Assembly: GCA_018820745.1 (NCBI GenBank)
Contig: JAHJNP010000103.1
Coordinates: 1-6,427, forward strand
Length of the DNA stretch: 6,427 nt
DNA from: Gammaproteobacteria bacterium
Lineage (GTDB): Bacteria > Pseudomonadota > Gammaproteobacteria > Burkholderiales > Thiobacillaceae
Direction of reading: 5' to 3'
The notes under the pieces are model-generated. The model did no database searches and was not told where the DNA came from. It saw nothing but the letters and a program-made list of their open reading frames with translations. Position numbers and translations under genes: made by a program. Below, piece by piece: positions 1 through 5,322 of this stretch (its first letter is position 1; the number at the start of each line of letters is the position of its first letter).

Positions 1-1868
1 CGGCTCGCCCAGTCCAGATAAGCCGGCCAGTCCGCCTTCCTGAGCGGAAGGCCCTCGCGGTAGGCAGGTTCGTCGATCTGGATGATGCCGATGCCGGCAG
101 CTTCGAGGTCATTCACTTCGTCGCGGATCGCCAGCGCGATCTGCAGGGCAGTCGTCGAACGTGGCTGGTCGTCGCGCACGAAGGACCATTGCAGCATCGT
201 CACCGGGCCGGTCAGCATGCCCTTCATCGGCCTGCCGGTCAGCGACTGCGCATAGTGCGTCCAGCCCACCGTCATCGGCTGTGGGCGCGACACATCACCG
301 TAGATGATCGGCGGTTTCACGCAGCGGCTGCCGTAGGACTGTACCCAGCCATTTTGCGAAAACGCGTAACCTTGCAATTGCTCGCCGAAGTACTCGACCA
401 TGTCGTTGCGCTCGGCTTCGCCGTGCACCAGAACATCGAGCCCCAGGGCTTCCTGTTTTTTGACGGCATACTGAATTTCCCGCTGCATCGCAACGGTGTA
501 ATCGGCCTCGCTGATTTCACCTTTCTTGAAACGTGCGCGGGCACTGCGTATTTCAATGGTCTGCGGGAAAGAGCCGATGGTCGTAGTCGGGAAGGGGGGC
601 AGCCTGAAACGCCCATGCTGCGCAGTCTGGCGCACCGCGAATGGCTGATTGCGCGTGTCGTGCGTAGTTGTGAGCGCGGCCAGTCGCTCGCCGACCGCCG
701 CATCATGCACCCGGCCTGAGGTTCGTCGCGCGGCCAGCGCCCGTTCATTGTCGGCCAGCTCCACAGCCACTGCCTGCCGGCCGGCATTGAATGCGGTTTT
801 GAGAATGGTCAGTGCGGTGATTTTTTCGTCGGCGAACGCAAGCCAGTTTTTGAGCTCCGGATCGAGCCGTGTCTCGCCCGCCAGGCTCATCGGAACATGC
901 AGCAACGAACACGATGGCGCAAGCCACAGCCGATCACCCAGGCGCTGATGCAGGCCCTCAAAGCGCTTAAACACTTCGGAAAGATCAGTCTTCCAGATGT
1001 TGCGGCCGTCGATCACGCCCGCCGAAAGCACTTTGGTGATGGGCAGCCAGTCGACCACCTGCGCCAATTCGTCGCCGCCGCGCACACAATCGACATGCAC
1101 CCCGGCCACGGGCAACTTCATTGCTACCAGCAGATTCTCGCGCAGTGGCCCGAAATGGCTGGCGAGCATCAGCCTCACGCCGGCGGTGTTCAGGTGGTGA
1201 TAGGCGCGTTCGAAAGCGGTACGCCAGTCGGCGCTCAAGTCCAGCGCCAGAATCGGTTCGTCGATCTGCACCCACTCCACGCCTTGTGCTTTCAATCGCG
1301 CCAGAATCTTTCCATAGACCGGCAACAGGCGGTCGAGCAGGTCGAGGCGGTTGAAGCCTATGGACTTTTCCTTGGACAGATGCAGGAAGGTGAGCGGGCC
1401 GATCAGCACGGGCTTGGCATTGAAGCCCGCTGTCTGCGCTTCGGCCACTTCGTCGAACAGCCATTCCGCACCCAGCGAAAACTGCGTATCGGGATTCAGC
1501 TCGGGGACGAGATAGTGATAGTTGGTGTCGAACCATTTAGTCATTTCCATCGCATGGCATGCGGCATTGCCACGCGCCAGCTGGAAATACTCGGGCAAGC
1601 CGATTTTGTCCCCGAAGCCGAAGCGTGCCGGTGCGCAGCCCAGGAGCGCGATGTGGTTCAGCATCTGGTCGTAAAACGCGAAGTCCCCCACGGTGACGAA
1701 ATCCAGCCCGGCCGCATGTTGCCGTTGCCAGTTGGCCTGGCGGATACCGCTCGCCACCGCTTTCAGCGAGGCCTCATCGATTTCGCCGCGCCAGAACGAC
1801 TCCTGTGCAAATTTAAGTTCCCGGTTCGGTCCGATGCGCGGAACGCCCAATACGTGTGCCAGTGCCAT
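1..1868 (-). CDS. metE: Cobalamin-independent methionine synthase (MetE), C-terminus beyond the window
   Basis: This cytosolic enzyme transfers the methyl group of 5-methyltetrahydropteroyl-triglutamate to homocysteine, the last step of methionine synthesis, without vitamin B12. The frame is open from the ATG at 1868 to the left edge, giving 622 residues; the E. coli enzyme has about 753. The N-terminus reads [18 protein letters not shown], typical of the family. The second barrel carries IGSFPQT starting at residue 431, [15 protein letters not shown] with Glu484, and IIQIDEP with Asp599. These positions equal those of the homocysteine-binding residues in the E. coli numbering, so there is no net frameshift. 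The zinc ligands (near 641, 643, 665 and 726) lie beyond the window, so catalytic competence cannot be judged here. A Shine-Dalgarno GGGAG (1876-1880, minus strand) sits 7 nt before the ATG and supports the start. The gene is divergent from metR, its expected activator. Confidence 0.97.
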   Translation of the reverse strand, partial: MALAHVLGVPRIGPNRELKFAQESFWRGEIDEASLKAVASGIRQANWQRQHAAGLDFVTVGDFAFYDQMLNHIALLGCAPARFGFGDKIGLPEYFQLARGNAACHAMEMTKWFDTNYHYLVPELNPDTQFSLGAEWLFDEVAEAQTAGFNAKPVLIGPLTFLHLSKEKSIGFNRLDLLDRLLPVYGKILARLKAQGVEWVQIDEPILALDLSADWRTAFERAYHHLNTAGVRLMLASHFGPLRENLLVAMKLPVAGVHVDCVRGGDELAQVVDWLPITKVLSAGVIDGRNIWKTDLSEVFKRFEGLHQRLGDRLWLAPSCSLLHVPMSLAGETRLDPELKNWLAFADEKITALTILKTAFNAGRQAVAVELADNERALAARRTSGRVHDAAVGERLAALTTTHDTRNQPFAVRQTAQHGRFRLPPFPTTTIGSFPQTIEIRSARARFKKGEISEADYTVAMQREIQYAVKKQEALGLDVLVHGEAERNDMVEYFGEQLQGYAFSQNGWVQSYGSRCVKPPIIYGDVSRPQPMTVGWTHYAQSLTGRPMKGMLTGPVTMLQWSFVRDDQPRSTTALQIALAIRDEVNDLEAAGIGIIQIDEPAYREGLPLRKADWPAYLDWAS

Positions 1869-1885
1869 GCGTGTGCTCCCAATGA

Positions 1886-1902
1886 ATGATGGACGCCATG
1901 AT
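1886..1902. promoter_or_regulatory. Second palindrome, 5' leader of metE
   Basis: ATGATGG-ACG-CCATGAT has arms that pair at six of seven positions (ATGG/CCAT is perfect, plus the outer AT/AT). It lies 18 bp upstream of the metE ATG, just before the ribosome-binding site. It could be a second regulator site or a small hairpin in the metE leader; the sequence alone does not decide. Confidence 0.3.
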
Positions 1903-1917
1903 GCCGGTGCCTGTAAC

Positions 1918-1941
1918 ATGAAACAAACGAATATTTCTCAT
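1918..1941. promoter_or_regulatory. Candidate MetR operator (imperfect palindrome)
   Basis: ATGA at 1918-1921 is mirrored by TCAT at 1938-1941. Further matching positions inside give about 7 of 10 symmetric pairs around an AT-rich centre that includes GAATATTTC (1929-1937 region). The published E. coli MetR consensus is TGAA-N5-TTCA; this site has the TGAA half but wider spacing, so it is a weak match. Its place between the divergent starts is what favours it. Confidence 0.35.
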
Positions 1942-1948
1942 CCAATAC

Positions 1949-2887
1949 ATGAGCCGATCTCATATCGAACTACGCCATCTGCGGCTGCTGCAGGCCGTCG
2001 CTGAATCGGGTGGACTGACTGCCGCCGCTGAGCGATTGCATCTCACACAGTCGGCGGTGTCGCATCAACTGAAGGCGCTGGAAGATTCGCTGGGGTTGCC
2101 GCTGGTCGAGCGCGCCGCGCGACCTCTTGGTCTTACAGCCGCCGGACGTCGGCTGCTGACGCTGGCACGCACGGCCCTACCGCAGGTCAACGCGGCGCTG
2201 CGCGATCTGGCGAAGCTGAAGGACGGCGACGCGGGTGAGTTGCGCATCGCGGTGGAGTGCCACACCTGTTATGACTGGCTGATGCCTGCGATGGACAGCT
2301 ACCGCGACGTGTGGCCAGGGGTGGAACTCGATCTGCTGGGCGGCTTTCAGGCCGACCCGGTAGGCTTGCTCCAGGACCAGCAGGCCGATCTGGTCATTAC
2401 CTCGGAACGTGCGCCGCGCGCGGGGGTAGTCTACGTGCCGCTATTCGGGTTCGAGATGCTGGCGCTGCTGCCGCCCGGCCATTCACTCGCCTCGAAGAAA
2501 TGGCTCACGCCCACCGACTTCGCCAACCACACGCTCATTACCTATCCGGTGCCGGAAGACCGCCTGGATCTGATTCGTCGTGTATTGCTTCCTGCTGGGG
2601 TGAAACCGCCGCGTCGCGAAGCGCAATTGACGGTCGCCATCCTTCAGCTCGTCGCCAGCCGCCGCGGCCTGGCCGCACTGCCCGCGTGGGCGGTTGCGCC
2701 ATATCTTGAACGCGGCTACATCGTTGCCCGTCCCATTGGCAAACACGGTCTGTGGGCAGAACTCTATGCGGCGGTGCGCGAGACCGATGCGGCGCGCGCG
2801 TTTATCACCGACTTCATTGACACTGTAAAGCGTGACAGCTTCGCACGTTTGCCCGGAATACGTGCTGACCTCGCTGCCCAAAATTGA
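1949..2887 (+). CDS. metR: LysR-type regulator of methionine biosynthesis (MetR)
   Basis: This DNA-binding activator of metE and related genes uses homocysteine as co-inducer. The protein has 312 residues, the usual LysR length. Residues about 6-65 form the winged helix-turn-helix: HLRLLQAVAESGG, then LTAAAERLHLTQSAVSHQLK, the classic LysR recognition helix with TQSAVSHQ. The effector domain starts near residue 93 with LRIAVECHTCYDWL, a close match to the MetR-specific RIAIECHSCIQWL. ITYPVPEDRLD, the PAGVKPP segment, GLAALPAWAV and LWAELYAAVR also match MetR rather than generic LysR proteins. The ATG at 1949 gives an N-terminus that aligns with E. coli MetR plus about four residues. No Shine-Dalgarno is visible before it, so translation may be weak or nearly leaderless. 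It is divergent from metE, which fixes the target. Confidence 0.95.
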   Translation: MSRSHIELRHLRLLQAVAESGGLTAAAERLHLTQSAVSHQLKALEDSLGLPLVERAARPLGLTAAGRRLLTLARTALPQVNAALRDLAKLKDGDAGELRIAVECHTCYDWLMPAMDSYRDVWPGVELDLLGGFQADPVGLLQDQQADLVITSERAPRAGVVYVPLFGFEMLALLPPGHSLASKKWLTPTDFANHTLITYPVPEDRLDLIRRVLLPAGVKPPRREAQLTVAILQLVASRRGLAALPAWAVAPYLERGYIVARPIGKHGLWAELYAAVRETDAARAFITDFIDTVKRDSFARLPGIRADLAAQN

Positions 2888-3271
2888 TTGGGAAGAGAAA
2901 TCGGGAACCGCAAGCAAAGCGATCAGTCGGTTTCTGATATGTAGTGCCAATTGAATAGGCCGTCTTCGCTTCATCGCAACACTCCTTCTGCTTAAGCAGC
3001 TTCTCGTGTGTTGCATCCACCGGTTGAATCCGCAGGTGCATAGCTGACCCAGGTGGTGCAGTACGCCAACGGCGGCTCTGGCCGGACTAAGAGACTGCCG
3101 CCAACAGTTCATGAGCTTCCAGTTTTTGCCGGTCAAAGACAGTAAGCGCACGAATATTTGAACGCTGGTAGCATCAAGTCCCCCTCAGTCAACCCATGGG
3201 GCAGCTGTGCAGCATCGGCGGTTTCCACGTTACGCATCAAACCCAGCGACGCTGAGCCCTACACCCCACCG
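2888..3271. other. Intergenic stretch with no convincing gene; possible decayed coding remnant
   Basis: These 384 bp lie between metR and the next plus-strand gene. No intrinsic terminator for metR is obvious; ATCAG/CTGAT (2922-2926 and 2934-2938) is a short stem without a T-run. On the minus strand one frame is open from 3173 to 2814 except for a single amber codon at 3087-3089. Its 28 codons before the stop and the part after it read like ordinary soluble protein (for example LTVFDRQKLEAHELLAAVS), but I recognise no family. A strong ribosome-binding site, AGAAGGAG, followed 7-8 nt later by ATG at 2974 also occurs on the minus strand; the frame it opens runs mostly antisense to metR. A perfect 12-bp palindrome, CTGCTTAAGCAG, lies at 2988-2999. 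The stretch directly before 3272 should hold the promoter of the next gene, but none is clear. Confidence 0.5.
2988..2999. repeat. Perfect 12-bp palindrome
   Basis: CTGCTTAAGCAG reads identically on both strands. On the minus strand it directly abuts the AGAAGGAG ribosome-binding-site-like motif that precedes an ATG at 2974. Its role is unknown; it may be chance or a remnant of a regulatory site. Confidence 0.6.
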
Positions 3272-3748
3272 ATGAATCCCGCTTACGCCCAAACCCTCCG
3301 CGAGCTTTTGCGAACCCAAGAGGTGGCGGCCCTTGGTACGCTGCACAAGGGCCAGCCGTATGTATCCATGGTGCCCTTCGCCATGCTGCCCGGCGGCTCG
3401 GGTTTCGTTATTCATGTCAGCCAGCTCGCGGCGCACACCAGGGACATGCTGTTGAGCCCGCACGTGAGTCTCTTGGTCGTCGCGCCGCCGACGCCCGACG
3501 TGCCTATCCGGGCATTGGCCCGGATCACGGTACAAGGCCGGGCGGTGCAATACGCCGACGCGACCGAAGGCCATGCCCAGGCAAAGGCCGCCTACCTGTC
3601 CCGCTTTCCCCAGAGTGCGGAGTTGTTCGGCTTTGCCGACTTTTCCCTGTTCGCCATATTGCCGGAGTCGATCCGCTTCGTCGGCGGGTTTGCCCAGGCC
3701 ACGACTCTTTCGCCGGAAACGCTCGCTGAAGTGCTGGGCGAAGGCTGA
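3272..3748 (+). CDS. FMN-binding split-barrel protein, pyridoxamine 5'-phosphate oxidase / HugZ-like family
   Basis: A predicted flavin (FMN)-binding cytosolic protein of the PNPOx-like split-barrel fold. The ATG at 3272 gives 158 residues starting MNPAYAQTLRELLRTQEVAAL. A longer reading from a TTG at 3158 adds 38 unlike residues and lacks support. Family features: the first strands VAALGTLHKGQPYVSMVPF (about 18-36), the segment LAAHTRDMLLSPHVSLLV (about 52-69), which in this family follows the flavin-binding strand and normally reads LAxHTRN, and the ending FADFSLFAILPESIRFVGGF (121-140), whose VGGF is typical of the heme-utilisation (HugZ/HutZ) branch. It stops shortly after, so it is the short form without the C-terminal DUF2470-type domain found in long HugZ proteins. 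Substrate and reaction are not predictable; heme or flavin chemistry is a family-based guess. The ribosome-binding site is weak. It is transcribed away from metR and converges on the globin gene. Confidence 0.85.
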   Translation: MNPAYAQTLRELLRTQEVAALGTLHKGQPYVSMVPFAMLPGGSGFVIHVSQLAAHTRDMLLSPHVSLLVVAPPTPDVPIRALARITVQGRAVQYADATEGHAQAKAAYLSRFPQSAELFGFADFSLFAILPESIRFVGGFAQATTLSPETLAEVLGEG

Positions 3749-3845
3749 GCACCCTGTTTCGTTTGTCTTTTTGGAGCCGCACCCTGCTTGCCGAATACAC
3801 GTCATCTGTTTGGATGCCGTGGCTGACAATCCCATCGAGAGGGAT

Positions 3846-3868
3846 GCTGCGCGATAAGGCCGCGCAGC
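3846..3868. terminator. 8-bp hairpin downstream of the split-barrel gene
   Basis: GCTGCGCG at 3846-3853 pairs perfectly with CGCGCAGC at 3861-3868 around a 7-base loop. No T-run follows on either strand, so intrinsic termination is not assured. It lies about 100 bp past the plus-strand stop and about 140 bp past the globin stop. Confidence 0.35.
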
Positions 3869-3919
3869 GAACCTGAACGCAAACCTTGCCGCGAGGCCGG
3901 CGCTTTGTGGCGCTTCAGA

Positions 3920-3942
3920 AACCGGGGCGCAATGCCCCGGTT
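3920..3942 (-). terminator. Probable terminator hairpin of the globin transcript
   Basis: AACCGGGGC at 3920-3928 pairs perfectly over 9 bp with GCCCCGGTT at 3934-3942, with a 5-base loop. Read on the minus strand, the stem ends in GGTT followed by TCT, giving a short T-rich tail, 65 bp after the globin stop codon. On the plus strand it ends in TTCTC. The stem is strong but the tail is weak, so it may serve as a terminator for both converging genes or as a 3'-end stabiliser. Confidence 0.5.
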
Positions 3943-4007
3943 CTCAAGGGGCGGCATGTGACCTGTCGGTCGTTGCATGGCGCCCGGCCGCAGAGGGGGC
4001 GTGTTCG

Positions 4008-4409
4008 CTACTCGGGCCGGTTGCGCATGAAGTCTGCCGTCTTGAAGAAAGCGTGCTGCAGCTGCATCCGCAGGTCGTCTTCAAGCCCGACATCCTGCAT
4101 GGCGCGCACCATGCAGCCCATCCATTGATCCCGCTCGCTGATGCCGATGGAAAAGGGCGCGTGGCGGCGGCGCAGTATGGGCTGGCCGACGTGTTCGGCG
4201 AACAGTTTCGGTCCGCCCATCCACTCGCTCAAAAACCAAAACAGCTTGTTGCGCGATTCGCCCAAGTCCTGCGGGTGCAATTTGCGGATGCCGAAATAAT
4301 CCGGCTCTTCGTCCATCAGGTCGTAGAAGCGGTCTACCAGTATGCGCACGCCTTGAGCCTCGCCGATATGACCGTAATGGGGATTTGCGTTGACGATCTC
4401 AGGGTTCAT
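4008..4409 (-). CDS. Group II truncated hemoglobin
   Basis: A small heme protein (133 residues) of the 2-on-2 globin fold, group II (TrHbO type), likely binding O2 or NO in the cytoplasm. Members are linked to NO/peroxide detoxification or redox sensing; the role here is not shown. Diagnostic positions: VDRFYDLMDEEP (25-36), where Tyr29 fits the distal B10 tyrosine; WFLSEWMGGPKLF (58-70), the family's conserved helix E/EF segment; RRRHAPFSIG (80-89), where His83 fits the proximal heme ligand F8; and RDQWMGCM (93-100), where Trp96 fits the G8 tryptophan that defines groups II and III. The length is normal and the gene looks intact. An AGG (4418-4420) about 8 nt before the ATG can serve as ribosome-binding site. 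It is the second gene of a minus-strand pair, 80 bp after the unknown 196-residue protein. Confidence 0.92.
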   Translation of the reverse strand: MNPEIVNANPHYGHIGEAQGVRILVDRFYDLMDEEPDYFGIRKLHPQDLGESRNKLFWFLSEWMGGPKLFAEHVGQPILRRRHAPFSIGISERDQWMGCMVRAMQDVGLEDDLRMQLQHAFFKTADFMRNRPE

Positions 4410-4445
4410 GGTGACTGCCTGGTTTGCGAAGGGGGCTGCAGGTTT

Positions 4446-4476
4446 TGCCGCAAGCGCCGATGGCGACGCTGCGGCA
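4446..4476. repeat. Hairpin between the unknown gene and the globin gene
   Basis: TGCCGC (4446-4451) pairs with GCGGCA (4471-4476). Inside, AGCG (4453-4456) pairs with CGCT (4467-4470), with one bulged A, giving about 10 bp of GC-rich stem. On the minus strand, in the direction of transcription, it is followed by AAAACC, so it is not an intrinsic terminator. It begins 14 nt after the upstream stop codon and ends 36 nt before the globin ATG, a position suited to transcript processing or to different stability of the two messages. Confidence 0.6.
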
Positions 4477-4489
4477 GGCGGATGGCCGC

Positions 4490-5080
4490 TTAAACCGGCC
4501 GGCCTTCGTTGGGGTTGCGCACCGGTCCCATGACGCTCAGTCCTTCCTCGTAGCTCATGGTGGGGAAGGTGTCGGAAAACTTCAGCGCCTTGTCGGCGAT
4601 CCGATCCACCTTTCCGGCTGAATCCAGGCGCTTGAGATCGATGCGCTCCAGGTAAAGCAGGTCCAGCAGTTCGTTGTATACCGTCGCTTCGTCGATGGGC
4701 AGCACATAGAACGTCGCCCCGCTGTAGGGGACCTGGTAGCGCTTGCTCAGGTCGATGTTGTTGCAGAAGAGAAAATACTTGCCGTCCGCATTCAGGGTGG
4801 AACCCATCGCGTCCACCAGGGGCTTCAGGTATTCGAAGGAAAGCAGATAGGCCGCCATGAAGTCGATGCCCGACTTGCCTTCCTGCGCCACGGCAATCAC
4901 CTGGTCGGCCGTTAGCTCGGGCGGGCGCGCTTCGTCGGCAAGCTGCTGCGCGAACTTGATGGCGATTTCGCCACGGAATCCGAAGCGGCCGGTTTCGCCG
5001 GTGGCGTCCTTGAATACCGGATTCTGCAAGCGCTTATCGGCATCGAGTTGTTTGAAGGCGGTCTGGTCTAGCGTGGTCAT
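4490..5080 (-). CDS. Unrecognised 196-residue soluble protein, upstream partner of the truncated hemoglobin
   Basis: I do not recognise a family. The product has 196 residues, with no signal peptide or membrane segment. The first third is polar and helical, with GETGRFGFRGEIAIKFAQQL at 28-47. Residues 71-91 (GIDFMAAYLLSFEYLKPLVD) look like an amphipathic helix pair. Residues 100-128 form an aromatic, probably beta-rich stretch (KYFLFCNN, then YSGATFYVLP) containing the only cysteine, Cys106. Acidic leucine-rich helices follow (NELLDLLYLERIDLKRLD, 136-153), and the tail ends in VMGPVRNPNEGRPV. There is no CxxC or metal-type cluster. It is clearly coding: a long frame with natural composition, and AGAG (5087-5090) 6 nt before the ATG. 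It is followed on the same strand by the globin gene, so a shared transcript and a related role are likely but inferred. Confidence 0.85.
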   Translation of the reverse strand: MTTLDQTAFKQLDADKRLQNPVFKDATGETGRFGFRGEIAIKFAQQLADEARPPELTADQVIAVAQEGKSGIDFMAAYLLSFEYLKPLVDAMGSTLNADGKYFLFCNNIDLSKRYQVPYSGATFYVLPIDEATVYNELLDLLYLERIDLKRLDSAGKVDRIADKALKFSDTFPTMSYEEGLSVMGPVRNPNEGRPV

Positions 5081-5114
5081 GGTGTGCTCTTTGCAAAAGT
5101 TGAAGGGGTTTCGG

Positions 5115-5168
5115 TCAAGCTTGCTGCAGCAAGAGCAATGCCAGCAGCACCAACAATCCTAAGTCCAT
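5115..5168 (-). CDS. Leucine-rich micro-ORF, 17 codons, upstream of the unknown gene
   Basis: From the ATG at 5168 the minus strand reads MDLGLLVLLALLLLQQA and stops at 5115-5117. Nine of the 17 residues are leucine and the core is fully hydrophobic, long enough to lie in or partly cross a membrane. It ends 34 nt before the start of the 196-residue gene. No good ribosome-binding site precedes the ATG, and the upstream bases fold into a small hairpin (5172-5189), so translation is uncertain. It could be a micro membrane protein, a leader peptide sensitive to leucine-tRNA supply, or chance. Confidence 0.25.
   Translation of the reverse strand: MDLGLLVLLALLLLQQA
5120..5133. promoter_or_regulatory. 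Perfect 14-bp palindrome in the leader of the unknown gene
   Basis: CTTGCTGCAGCAAG is perfectly self-complementary and lies 40-53 bp upstream of the start of the 196-residue gene. It could be an operator for a dimeric regulator near that promoter. It also forms the last codons of the leucine-rich micro-ORF (Leu-Leu-Gln-Gln-Ala), so part of the symmetry may come from those codons. Confidence 0.4.
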
Positions 5169-5171
5169 GAT

Positions 5172-5189
5172 CCGGCACCGAAATGCCGG
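5172..5189. repeat. Small hairpin, 6-bp stem
   Basis: CCGGCA (5172-5177) pairs with TGCCGG (5184-5189) around CCGAAA. Flanking GAT/ATC extends the stem past a single bulged A. No T-run follows on either strand. It lies directly upstream of the micro-ORF start on the minus strand and could mask its initiation region. Confidence 0.45.
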
Positions 5190-5193
5190 AATC

Positions 5194-5322
5194 TCACGCC
5201 GCGCCCCCCGTGTCATGAATGCGACAAAAGGCGCGTTCTGTTGGGGTGTGGTCTGCAAGGCCGCCGTCGACGAAGCACATCACGCACGGCTCGCCATCGG
5301 TCGCGGCGGGGGGCCGGCCCAT
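5194..5322 (-). CDS. Possible 42-residue peptide with a CxxC-x16-CxxH pattern
   Basis: From the ATG at 5322 the minus strand encodes 42 residues and stops at 5194-5196. Cys13-x2-Cys16 is followed after 16 residues by Cys33-x2-His36 (CVMC and CRIH), a spacing that could bind zinc or iron. Third codon positions are mostly G/C, in keeping with the neighbouring genes. Against it: the ribosome-binding site is poor (only CAGG close to the ATG), the peptide is very short, and I know no matching family. The same frame stays open upstream to a TTG at 5397, giving 67 residues with seven cysteines. If real, it precedes the micro-ORF, the unknown gene and the globin on one strand. Confidence 0.3.
   Translation of the reverse strand: MGRPPAATDGEPCVMCFVDGGLADHTPTERAFCRIHDTGGAA

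Larger units (their letters stand above)
1869..1948. promoter_or_regulatory. metE-metR divergent promoter region
   Basis: These 80 bp separate the two start codons and must hold both promoters and the MetR operators if the pair is controlled as in enterobacteria, where MetR activates metE and its own gene is repressed by methionine-dependent control. The metR-proximal half (about 1918-1948) is AT-rich against a GC-rich background, as expected for overlapping promoters. No clear -35/-10 pair stands out on either strand. metE has a good ribosome-binding site, whereas metR has none that is recognisable. No riboswitch-sized leader fits in this space, so control must be largely transcriptional. 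Confidence 0.75.
3749..4007. other. Convergent intergenic region with two hairpins
   Basis: These 259 bp separate the split-barrel gene (plus) from the truncated hemoglobin gene (minus). Directly after the plus-strand stop comes a T-rich run (about 3755-3772). It is preceded by a 5-bp stem GTGCT/AGCAC (3731-3735 and 3748-3752) overlapping the stop codon, which could act as a weak terminator. Two stronger hairpins follow and are listed separately. I see no credible gene on either strand. Confidence 0.7.

Noticed and set aside
189..1536. Several medium frames on both strands (for example 189-719 plus, 317-787 minus, 985-1536 minus) suggesting a broken metE
   Set aside because: They are out-of-frame shadows. 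The true metE frame runs unbroken from 1868 to 1, and key residues fall at the expected positions 431, 484 and 599, so there is no frameshift.
897..1889. Long open frame (330 codons) on the plus strand
   Set aside because: It lies fully antisense to metE, whose minus-strand reading matches the family residue by residue; it is a shadow of GC-rich codon use.
1869..1948. SAM or cobalamin riboswitch upstream of metE
   Set aside because: The gap is only 80 bp and shared by two divergent promoters, too small for a cobalamin riboswitch, and no SAM riboswitch core is visible.
2483..2974. Minus-strand protein starting at 2974 and running antisense to metR
   Set aside because: Most of it is the complement of a well-supported metR, with basic shadow-like composition. 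Only its unusually good initiation site is kept, as a finding.
3158..3271. N-terminal extension of the split-barrel protein from a TTG
   Set aside because: The 38 extra residues resemble nothing in the family, there is no ribosome-binding site, and the ATG at 3272 gives the expected N-terminus.
3230..3835. Minus-strand frame opposite the split-barrel gene
   Set aside because: Antisense to a recognised family member, with no homology-like segments.
4053..4493. Plus-strand frame opposite the truncated hemoglobin
   Set aside because: It is the complement of a globin with the proximal His, B10 Tyr and G8 Trp all in place.
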